This document shows positions 34,497-43,519 of a stretch of 64,000 nucleotides of DNA, in pieces. The stretch covers positions 13,321,501 to 13,385,500 of the forward strand of contig NC_090134.1 of assembly GCF_040581485.1 (NCBI RefSeq), given 5' to 3'. The notes under the pieces were generated by a model. The model searched no databases, was not told the DNA's origin, and worked only from the letters and a program-made list of their open reading frames with translations. The DNA comes from Linepithema humile (Eukaryota > Arthropoda > Insecta > Hymenoptera > Formicidae). How positions within the stretch are numbered: position 1 is the stretch's first letter; every line of letters begins with the position of its first letter. A program made the translations under genes and the position numbers.

Positions 34497-34725
34497 TAAG
34501 GCACTATAAACGTGAGTATTCTCGTCTGCGCCATTTTTGTTCTATTCCCCCACTCTTTGCTCTCTCGCCTCTTTGTCGCTGAGCTGATGAAGTTTATGAT
34601 GATTAGGTTATGTCTTCTAAACTGCTCGAACTTTGTAGGGACCAAGAGGGCAAGGAGTGGGGGAATGGAGCGAAAATGGCGCAGACGTGAGCAGACGTGA
34701 GAATACTCACGTTTATAGTGCCTTA
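34497..34725. mobile_element. 229-bp MITE with TAAGGCACTATAAACGTGAG ends
   Basis: The end TAAGGCACTATAAACGTGAG at 34497 is inverted at 34706-34725. The arms continue with ATTCTC...CTGCGCCATTTT...CCCCCACTC. A separate partial copy of the arm lies just upstream at 34405-34475. Confidence 0.7.
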
Positions 34726-34958
34726 GTTATAGTCATGAAGAATAGAGATCAAGAGGCCGAACTTAATAGGCGATGGCGTCAGATTATGAGCTCAAGAGTG
34801 GTTATCTGAATTAGTTCAAAATGCTAATCAAGATATCGCTTGCGTTCCACGACACCGTCCTTACAGTTTGCATGGTTGCTCGTCTCAATTTTACAAAGTT
34901 TTAGGTTGAAATTGGTACAACACGATTGAACACGATAGAAACACGACAGAAGACAGAA

Positions 34959-35550
34959 ATGACGCGTATATGTTCATTTCCCGGTTGTAAATCGGGAAAT
35001 GCAAGTAATAATAAAAAAAAATTAATTATATGGTAGGAAAAATAAAATAATGTTTAAGTTCTCAAGAACGGTTTGTATTTACAATATAAAATTTACTTGA
35101 ATTAATTTACCTCAAGTATCTAATATTTCTATAACAATGCTCTAGGACAAATTTCCGTTTATTCGACAAATATGGGAAGAAGTTATCGGCCGTAAAGCAA
35201 AGGACAATGAAGTCCTTTGTGAGCTCCATTTCAGATCAGAAGCCATACAAAGAAATTATAAAATATTTTTTTCTAACAGTGTAAAGCATACAATGGAACG
35301 TATATGTATATGTAAGCGTATATGTATATGTATATGTATACGTATATGTATATGTAAGCGTATATGTATATGTATATATATATGTATACGTATACGTATA
35401 TGTATATGTAAGCGTATATGTATATGTGAGGAGTTTTGCGATTCGAACGCCGCCTATCGAGTACCACCAGTATTACTTCAGAAACCTGATTTTGGTCGCA
35501 TTTCTGAAAGCTTAGTTCGGCCTCCTGATCTCTATTCTTCATGGTTATAG
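34959..35550 (+). pseudogene. THAP-domain gene fragment with a microsatellite in the coding frame
   Basis: Exon one starts at ATG 34959 and gives ICSFPGCKSGNASNN, the first CxxxxC pair of a C2CH THAP zinc finger. Exon two begins after a CTCTAG acceptor at 35143-35144 with DKFPFIRQIWEEVIG and gives LCELHF, the closing C-x2-H pair. The phases of the two exons do not match unless the A9 run near 35012-35021 has lost one base. A (GTATAT) repeat at 35290-35428 is read as repeated RICICK, then EEFCDSNAAYRVPPVLLQKPDF to a stop at 35550. THAP proteins bind DNA and many derive from P-element transposases. Confidence 0.6.
35290..35428. repeat. (GTATAT/GTAAGC) hexamer microsatellite
   Basis: Mixed GTATAT, GTATAC and GTAAGC units, open in both strands. 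It lies inside the THAP-like frame directly after the zinc finger. Confidence 0.85.
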
Positions 35551-35855
35551 TCAACACTTGGGGTAAAATCAGATGATACGGAAAAGAGCTGTGGAACGGA
35601 GAGTGCGTCATTGAGACAGCCAGTTACAGCTATTCCGTACGATTGAATTCCGCAAGTCTTGTCCCCTTAGTTCACATGATACGAAATAAGGAATCCAATG
35701 ACGCATCTGCGAAAAATAAAATTTAAGAAAACTAACATTTTCATAAGTGTAGCGCTTTTAAAATAACATATAATGTTATAAATTATGAAAAAGTTTATCT
35801 GCGTATAGTAATTTAATGATAAATAAAGATTTTAAAATTAAAGAAAACATAACCC

Positions 35856-36075
35856 ACACAACACGAAATCGACTATGAGCCGACTTTAAGCTAACTGTGA
35901 AAGGCGAGAGTTGACTTTTAAGTCAATCTGTCAGTCGACTTACAGTCGACTGACAGTAGACGAATGTCACAAAAGTAGTTGACTGTCAGTCGACTTTTAA
36001 AGTTGACAATATGTTGACAATGTGTTGACTTTAAAATGATAATAAGTTGACTGTGAGTCGACTATCAGCCAAGCT
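35856..36075. repeat. tract saturated with GTCGACT/AGTCGAC words
   Basis: Irregularly spaced variants of the palindrome GTCGAC and of TTGACT in both orientations. It follows GCGCTTTTAAAATAACATA about 100 bp upstream. The tract at 62999-63190 has the same words behind the same upstream sequence, so both are copies of one family. Confidence 0.65.
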
Positions 36076-36076
36076 A

Positions 36077-36250
36077 ACGAAAATTGACAGGTTACCGAAT
36101 ACTCAGCTGTTGGGTGGTTTATGTCCCACTTTTTTAACTTATTGGACATTGATAACTACAAGATATAATTATCAGTGCTCAATGAGTTAAAAAAAATGAG
36201 ACGTAAACCAACCAATAGCTGAATATTCGGCAACTTTTGTCAATTTTGAT
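36077..36250. repeat. hairpin with arms of about 70 bp
   Basis: AAAATTGACAGG...CCGAATACTCAGCT pairs with AGCTGAATATTCGG...TTGTCAATTTT around a centre at 36165. Probably a small MITE. Confidence 0.6.
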
Positions 36251-36700
36251 TAGCTGGAAATTTATAAATATATTTTTAAATTTTAGTTTTTAGAGTAGCA
36301 CAATAAATATGTTTAAAGAATTAATGCGTTTAAATAAATAATTATTCAAAAGATCGTTTAACTTGTATGTAAATTTTTAATTTGTCACAATAGTAATTTT
36401 ATATAAACTTTTCAAAATTTTCCATTTTTAGTTTTAATGTGATTTATTGTGCTACATATATAAGGATAGGAATAAATAAATAATATGTAAATTTTATCAA
36501 TAGAATTATATATATTATTTCATCTATGTATGTATTATTTATATTGTTTTATACGTTTGCTTGTTCTGTTCAGTACTCCGCGAGCAAAGAACAACGCCAA
36601 AACGATCTCAACCGCCGTATACAGCGAGAAAACACGAACTATTTGTCCTCGTTACAAGTAGAATGACGCATTCTTCATCTATATTATTAATTAATAAAAT

Positions 36701-37070
36701 TTATTTTTTTGAGAGCGATCTAATTCTATCGCCGGCTCGTCGCACCCATTCTTTCATATATCCTTCCACTTCGGCCATTGTCGTATTTGTTGAAATCATA
36801 ATTGCTTCTAGAAAGAGATGATAAAATAATGGAACGGTTAAATGCGGAATGAATGAAACAAATAAAAAGTATATTGTGTAAATATGAATAAAATAAATGA
36901 ATATATGTACCAATAATAACATCTGAAATTTTAGTTTTTTTTAATGCTAGTCTCTTTTTTTGACCTGTCCACGTATAAATTTGGGCCAATTCATCTGCAA
37001 TTGTTAGAGACATGACATTTCGCACTGTTTTACAGACAGTATCTCCGCCAATCTTTGACATTTTTTGTAC
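36701..37070 (-). CDS. 3' end of a DUF4806-domain gene, two exons
   Basis: Exon 36911-37070 gives KIGGDTVCKTVRNVMSLTI, ADELAQIYTWTGQKKRLALK and KISDVII. Exon 36701-36807 gives the conserved tail EVEGYMKEWVRRAGDRIRSL and a TAA stop. The intron has donor GTACAT and acceptor TTTCTAG, and the phases agree. The layout fits DUF4806 proteins of insects, whose function is unknown. The upstream side ends four bases before the LTR at 37075, with an ATAG at the boundary that could be the acceptor. The large retroelement therefore inserted at or just before this exon. What remains is open. Confidence 0.65.
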
Positions 37071-37074
37071 CTAT

Positions 37075-37462
37075 TGTTACGTCCTGATAGATGTAGAATT
37101 TTTTCGTTGGGCTCGGCGATCGACGTAAACGGGCTTGACCGCACGAGCCGAGCGGCACGTTTAGGACTTGCGACGGGTCAGCGACTGGAAGAGTTGTTTT
37201 TACTCCGTCAACAAGTCAACCGCTCGTGGTTCCCTTTTTGGGTCAAGGAATTGAATCCCTATTACCCGGGGCGGAACCTTTGTGCGCAATTTGAGAGGGA
37301 AGGTGTGAGGGGGTGACGAACGAGGAGGGTGTGGTCAAATGAAAAAGAACAAAGTTTAATTTACTAAAGACAACATTTTAATTCGATTAAATTTATAATT
37401 ACGATACAAAACTTAATTCTTAATTGCAGGTGTTGATAATTTCATTTGTGTATTCTTTACAA

Positions 37463-37503
<41 letters not shown>

Positions 37504-38836
37504 TGTTTCATTTTTCCGGAGGGAGGACAGAAGAAATAATAAAATAAAGAGAAATGAACTGACTTACTCGTTGCAGGATAGTTTCGGATCGGGTTGACTA
37601 TGTTCGGTGGTTCTGAGTAGGCGCCCCGTTGAGGGAAGGTGTTATATATAGGAGCGTCGGACCCCTTTTTTGTAAACGTGTGGGCACCCTGCTGCGGGAT
37701 GGTGTCGTCAGGGTGATGGGCCCTCTACTTGAGATGCACCACGAGATGGTCGCGACAAAGTATCAACTGGTTTTACTCTTTGATTCGCGCCCCCGAACTA
37801 CTCGAAAAACTGTTTGAGCTAAACGGAATAACTGCGCAAAACTGCTTAAAAACTGTGTGTGATTGTGTCCGGAGCCACCAGAACACGGGTTTTTATACTT
37901 TTTCTTTGGGGTAGATCCCTTTGGAAAATCTTAGGTTTTTGGAGCGGGGATCGAATAGGAATTAGTCTTGCGAGAAAATTTTTAATGTGGGGGAGGATGG
38001 CGTCATTTTTAGCTAATAGGATTGGGTTTAGATGATTAGGTTACTTGAAATAAGATAGGAAGAAAGAGGCCCTAACGAATAAGGAATAGCGTCGTTTCGG
38101 GTCCATATATGATGGGGGTAGGTTTTTGAGGTGGCGTAACCCGGTTGGTGTTAATTAGTATAAGTGGGGTGCATCTCAGTGTCTTAAGATCTGGGTGGGC
38201 GTAGTCTTTAGACCATACGATGGAATGATGGGTGGTCTATAGAAGTGCTTGCCCCGATTCTCGGCTTTCGGATTGGGTGGTTAAGAATCAGTATATAAGT
38301 TCGCAAAGCCTTGGGTCACTGATCTAATAAATTTGACAGTTTACGACTGTCACGTGCCCTTGGTGGAGAGTGGAGAGTGCGACTAATGCATCTCGGTTTC
38401 CCAGACCTAAACACGTGCGCCGTATCAGGTGTCGCGCCTTCTCGGCATGCGACTGCGGTCATTCCCCGATCGTTACTCGGTAAAACCCTATCTACTAGCT
38501 AGAGTTCCCGTAGGTGGAATCCAAGAATATGACTAGTTGGTGCCAGTTTTTCTTTTTATCTCTTATTCTAACCGTCTGGAGTCGGTTAAGGACTCCAGCT
38601 ACCGCGAAGTTTTGACTTTTACGGTTTTTCTGGCGACGATAGGCACGCTGAGCGGCCAAGGTATTTTGAAATATCCATGCTATTTTTCTCCGTGAGAAGA
38701 TTCGAGCTCCTGGTGTCTCATGAGAAAAACAGCTCTGGCGTTACAATATTTCTTAAGAGTTTTGTTGGTTCCGCGTTTACTAGGTCTGGTATTTAATGAA
38801 AAGAAAAGAATCGTGTAGTCTGATCAGGACGTAACA
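37075..38836 (-). repeat. 3' LTR of the large element, complete (1762 bp)
   Basis: Starts TGTTACGTCCTGATAG and ends TGATCAGGACGTAACA. It contains a (TG)n run at 37466-37500 and a minus-strand TATA box (GTATAAAAA, 37890-37898). The host side is CTAT at 37071-37074. Small open frames such as 37065-37316, repeated in the other LTR, are non-coding. Confidence 0.92.
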
Positions 38837-38848
38837 CCCCCCACCTTA
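38837..38848 (-). promoter_or_regulatory. polypurine tract next to the 3' LTR
   Basis: The minus strand reads AAGGTGGGGGG directly before the LTR, the expected primer for plus-strand synthesis. Confidence 0.75.
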
Positions 38849-40460
38849 GACAAATGTTGGGGGTATGCAACATTTGCAATTAAATTAAAGATAGATTCTT
38901 TTCTTTTCTCGGTTAACATTCCCATTTGAGATGCCGAATCGTTCTTACACTGCTTGTTTGTTAAAGAGAAGGAAAGGAAAGGCGACCTCCAAAACCCCTT
39001 TCTTATTCCTTTCGTTCCTTTTGCTGTCGCTTACATACTGCATATATTTTTTCTTTTAACTCTATTTCTAATAATAAAAATCTACTATAAAGGATTTGAT
39101 GAAGCCTTCTTCCGTGGAATCCTTTCAAATGTTCGATAGAACATGGTAAAATGAGTAAAGAAAAGAAAAGATGGAGTTTTATTTACGTGATAATCGTGTC
39201 CCAGAATGTCACGTGCAAAGGTCCGTAGGTCAGTCCAACCACATGTGCCCTTTTATTGTTTTTCTGGGTAGCCACTTATCTTCTCCATCCGTTGGCCCAG
39301 CTCGGCTTTCATCTTTATACAGGAACCTTTTTGTACAGTCTTCTTATCTTCAATGTTATTAATAAAGTTTCCGCAACCTTCACATAGGTTGATCTCATGG
39401 ATCAGGTAGGGTAATGTGATAGGTGCGTATTCAAGTTTGTCCTTAGTCACCTTAGTCACGGATTGTGACAACACTGGTGACGGGAATTGTGGTAGTCTAC
39501 CACAATTAATGTATTTTCCCACTCAGGGCAGTCGTACATTAAGTTCCGTGAGCAGCGGGCAGGCTCCAGGGTGATCTTTCAGTGTGGCGTCAAGTGGATT
39601 AGTGGCACATTACTCTTCGATATACTATATGTATGGATCTTTCTTCTTCTTTCTCTCTCCTTTTTTGTATTTGTAAAAGTTGGTACCTTGACATTCTATA
39701 CTGTGACTGATCATCGAGTAATTCTCCCTATAGCAAATTGTTAATGAAAAGGACTCCACTTTATCTAAGATTTACTTATGAGAGAATTATGGATATGTGA
39801 AAATCCTTTAAGTATACGACATTATTTATTTATGTATGTATTAAGTAAAATATATACTAGAAGTTAATCCTACGTCTAAGTTAATTATTTTGCTTATTTA
39901 CTTAGATATATATATATATATGCTTTAGAAGTGTATGTATCTATATATATATGTATATATGTATATAAGATTATATATGTTTGATTATTTATTGAGGTAG
40001 ATAGTAAAAAAAAAATTTTTTTTTTTTTTTTTTTTTTTTTCTTCCCTTTTTCTTTGTACTATATATATATGTTTGATATATAGAGATATATGTATATATA
40101 GATTTTTCTTAACATTATTTTAAACGTGTATATATACGTATTCATATATATATGTATGTATATATATATATAGGTGTGTGTGTATAATATTATGGTTATT
40201 ATTTATACTATTGAATATATATATGTATATATATTTATGTATTTTCTCTCTTATAAGAGATAATTAGAGATAACTTTTTATAAAAGATAGTTATATAAAA
40301 TTTTTTCTTTCTTTTCTTTTTAAAAAAAACTTTTCTTTTGCCTAATAACAAACACAATATATATATATGTATATATTTTTGTTATTCTTATCAGTTATTA
40401 TCTGTGGTTATAGAATTAATTATGTATATATCCTTATGCGTGATAATAAGGGTGTGGTGT
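38849..40460 (-). other. 3' non-coding region of the large element; possible decayed small ORF
   Basis: Low-complexity AT sequence with (TATATG) runs and a T28 run at 40009-40040 (poly-A on the minus strand). On the minus strand a frame from about 39600 to 39253, with an in-frame TGA near 39523, encodes a segment with NLCEGCGNF and KKTVQKGSCIKMKAELGQ. It might be another accessory gene in decay. I do not recognise it. Confidence 0.4.
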
Positions 40461-41096
40461 TTAACTCAACGCGGATGGTACGGTGTGTGTGGCTATATTC
40501 GCTATTTTTTGCGCGACTCCTAATTCTATTAATAAGTCTCTGAGGTTGTGGTAGACGTTGTTAGTTTCGTTCTTAATATCTAATTTGATGAGTGCACCTT
40601 CGTCACGAATTGGTTTGATTATCTGCATAATTCCGGTTTGCTGTTCGGCGATGCTTCTGGTAACATTTATGGCCCTGCGGGACCATGTGGGTCCTGTGGT
40701 GGCAGGGGCTGTGTAGGCTAAGCTACATGGCACGGCTTGCCAGAAATGTTCTCTGAACCTCTCCTCGAGATGGTAGAGTTCAGCGATTGCATGGCGGACA
40801 TACACGCCCCAATCTCGGAGGCCTACCTGCGCTGTCCCATCTCCGTTCATTTTTGTAACGATGCCGCGTTGCCATCCTCCATTCGTTTCGAGGGCAACAA
40901 TGTCGCCTAGTTTTGTATTAGAATGGAAAAATCGGCGTTTGTTCATCCGCTGGTTGAAGTCCTCCATCATTTTTTGGAAAGATTCTTTACTATTTTCCAG
41001 GTGAATCCAAATCAGCGTGGGCGAAAACACCCTGATTATTTTAACAGCAAACGGCGAGCGGCTCAGTGTTTGAGTATCGAGGTGTTCGATCTCCAT
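40461..41096 (-). CDS. Tudor-domain protein encoded by the retroelement
   Basis: A 211-residue intact frame downstream of env. Residues about 14-125 match the Tudor fold with its usual landmarks: SPFAVKIIRV, SPTLIWIHLEN, KLGDIVALE, GWQRGIVTKM, TAQVGLRDWG and FWQAVPCSL. The last resembles the extended-Tudor end. Tudor domains read methylated arginines on PIWI and Sm proteins, and insect multi-Tudor proteins build the piRNA machinery. The rest (126-211) has no recognised domain and no membrane segment. A strong acceptor (pyrimidine-rich tract ending TTTATAG, cut at 41101) lies four bases before the ATG, so it would be made from a spliced RNA. Tudor genes are not standard Gypsy genes, so host capture is likely. 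Confidence 0.72.
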   Translation of the reverse strand: MEIEHLDTQTLSRSPFAVKIIRVFSPTLIWIHLENSKESFQKMMEDFNQRMNKRRFFHSNTKLGDIVALETNGGWQRGIVTKMNGDGTAQVGLRDWGVYVRHAIAELYHLEERFREHFWQAVPCSLAYTAPATTGPTWSRRAINVTRSIAEQQTGIMQIIKPIRDEGALIKLDIKNETNNVYHNLRDLLIELGVAQKIANIATHTVPSALS

Positions 41097-41281
41097 GTTT
41101 CTATAAACAAAAAGGTGGTGTTGGGGTTAGGTGCGAATTTCGGATCGCAACCGCGAGACCCCATAAGAAGGAGCGAAACAGATTAAAATGAGATAAAACA
41201 ATAAAATGCGTAAATAAAAAAAATAAGAATTGTCAGAGTTGGCGCTTATGTAAGGTTGGTAGGGAAGCTGTTGTTTATGTA

Positions 41282-41353
41282 TTTTTTTTTCTTCTTTTTC
41301 TTCTTTCCGTTCCCCTCTTTTTTTTCCCTCTTTTTTTTTCTCTTTTTTTTTCA
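41282..41353 (-). repeat. 72-nt purine-only tract between env and the Tudor gene
   Basis: The coding strand is almost pure A/G (GAAAAAAAAAGAG-type runs). It could serve as an internal polypurine tract for plus-strand priming, or be mere low complexity. Confidence 0.5.
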
Positions 41354-41374
41354 AGGGAAAGAGAAATCAAGCGG

Positions 41375-43330
41375 TCAGTCCTTTAGTGCGAATGTATAAG
41401 TGGATGCGTCCTTTGCAGGTAATAGGGGGTAGGTTCCCCTCTGTGAAGAGTCTTCTATCGGGTTTCGTTCTGCGGACGGTTGCATAGTTTCTCTATTTCC
41501 ATCGCGTGGTTTTTTCAGTTTTAAGTGTAATAGGAGCTGAGTTAACGAGTCCCAAATGGCTCCAAGCAGGTATATGGACCATCCGTATACTGTGTGTAGA
41601 GCATAGCCATGCACAATGGTATCCAATATTAATTTTACTGCTCTTACTGCCAAGTAAATTCCTAAAAATCCAGCGTTTATATTGCCGAAAATTAGGAATC
41701 GATCCCAAAATTTCTGCCATGCTGACATAGCTATTTTTTCAACTGATGCCTCATCTAGGAAGTTTGCAAAAGATCCTCCATCGTGCATAATCGTAGAGTG
41801 GCCCATCATTCCTCTGGCCAAGGTGTTTAACATTGCTGGTCTCTCAGCAGGAAACATAATATGATCCCTGAGATCGCTTAAATCTCCTTCAGTATATATG
41901 CCGCTGGTAGCAAGTGATCCGGGGCTAATATATTTCCAGCTAGGTGTTGTCATCGGTTTCATGGTCATCGGCGGTACTGTATGTATTGGTTTAGGAGTGA
42001 GTCTATACCATGCATCTCCCAGAAGATACATAGGTGGTGCGAACAAATTGCACGTAATCTGCGTTCCTTGTCGTAATAGTATATGGGTTTGCGGTGTTAA
42101 AAATTGTGTTCTATTTTCTCGCGTCACAGGCAATTGATCATAGCATTCTTCGGTGTGTGCTACTCTTACTTCGACAGGCACACATTTTACTATGTGTATT
42201 ACTTCGCCAGCCAGTAAGGCCATGTATCCTGGTCCCTTCATAAAGTGATAAGCGAAAACATCCGGTGATTGAGTGGCTATGGCTAATGAATTGTGTAATA
42301 TTTTCTGTTCGAGCTGACATTGTTGCAGTAAAATATTCTTATATAGTTCACTAAATTGAGTCCGCACATGTTTCTCTACATATACAAATTTAAAATTCAT
42401 ATAGGTGAAAATGTCCAAATTAGCTATGCGTGATTTTTTTTTAAAAATTGCTACGCCTGGTGAAGTTTCGAAAATTACTAATTTTGGATGTTCCGTGTGG
42501 AAAAGAGTATATCCACAAGTAGAATAGGAGTCTCTGCTTGCCAATGCAAAAACTGTGTCTTCTGTAGTCATGGAATAAACAATTTGCTGTTGTTTGTTGA
42601 CGACGTCTATTATTCTGTGTGCATATCCTTCATATAATACTCCATAAGTGCCGAACCTGCAGGTATCCGTGGGCATGGATGCCCAGTAGGTATCCCCACC
42701 CTCGATGTCGGTGCAATGTGTTGCGCTCAACGCACAGGTCACTCCAGACCTCAGTTGGACTCGGTTCGTGTTTATCTTCACGTCAGCTATATAATCCTGT
42801 AGTGTAATTTTTATGGTTGCGAGTACCACGGCTTTTTCCCATGTGCCGAATGGATCGCTATATGTTGTTCCGGAACAGGTGCCATCATTGTTCACGTGTC
42901 CGGCCAGTGTTACCGGTCGTGTTGCAGTTTGATTGGATTTCAATCCTGTTATTCGAGTATTCCCGATTTCGTAAGTACCATACATATGCATTCGTTGGCA
43001 GGCGTCTCTTGATACTTCTTCTATATACGCGTGCTTTCCGTTGTACACGTCCATGGAGTGAGAGAACATTCCGCATCTCCTGATTAATCTGTCTATTTCT
43101 ATTTTGCATTGTATAACTCTCGCGGAGGTAAATTCGTTAATTTGTAGCAATTGTATATAAATCTTCTGAGCTGCTACTTCTGGCTGTGGTATATCACATT
43201 CCTCTATCCCCAGTAATGATAGAGTCGTAATGTTCGTCGATGCAGATCCGCAGTCATATCCTATTATGCCTTTAGTGCCGCGTAATCAAAAATTTAGCAC
43301 GACGATTATTAAAAATCCTCGGAGATCCAT
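41375..43330 (-). pseudogene. env: membrane glycoprotein gene with a stop in the signal peptide
   Basis: The ATG at 43330-43328 lies directly after a TTCCAG acceptor and starts a hydrophobic signal-like stretch, but codon 15 (43288-43286) is TGA. After it the frame is open for about 637 codons. The ectodomain is cysteine-rich. The C-terminal 150 residues hold hydrophobic segments around residues 470-540, counted from an internal Met at 43150, followed by a charged tail. The overall look is of a viral fusion glycoprotein of the class seen in chuvirus-like envelopes captured by insect LTR elements; that family call is from memory and needs a search. It would mediate cell-to-cell spread if intact. 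Translation would need readthrough or a downstream start lacking a signal. Confidence 0.65.
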
Positions 43331-43519
43331 CTGGAATTTAGCACGTTTAAGGTATATTAATATAGCACACCTTTAATTGTCAAGCTTATTGTTATTACTT
43401 ATTTCCTTATTTGCTAATCAATTTATCATTTATTTATTTATAAAAATTTTTTTGTTTAAAATATATTTATATATATTTTTTTTATAGTTACTTATTTTAA
43501 TTAATAATAATAAAGTTAC

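Noticed and set aside
37065..37316. Open frame repeated identically at 50171-50569 (segment PDRCRIF) and others at 37629-37914 / 50882-51167
   Set aside because: They lie inside the two LTRs, antisense to LTR transcription, and are duplicated only because the LTRs are.
39253..39522. Fifth accessory gene of the large element
   Set aside because: The frame has an in-frame stop upstream, no splice acceptor at its ATG and no recognisable domain; kept only as a note in the 3' region.
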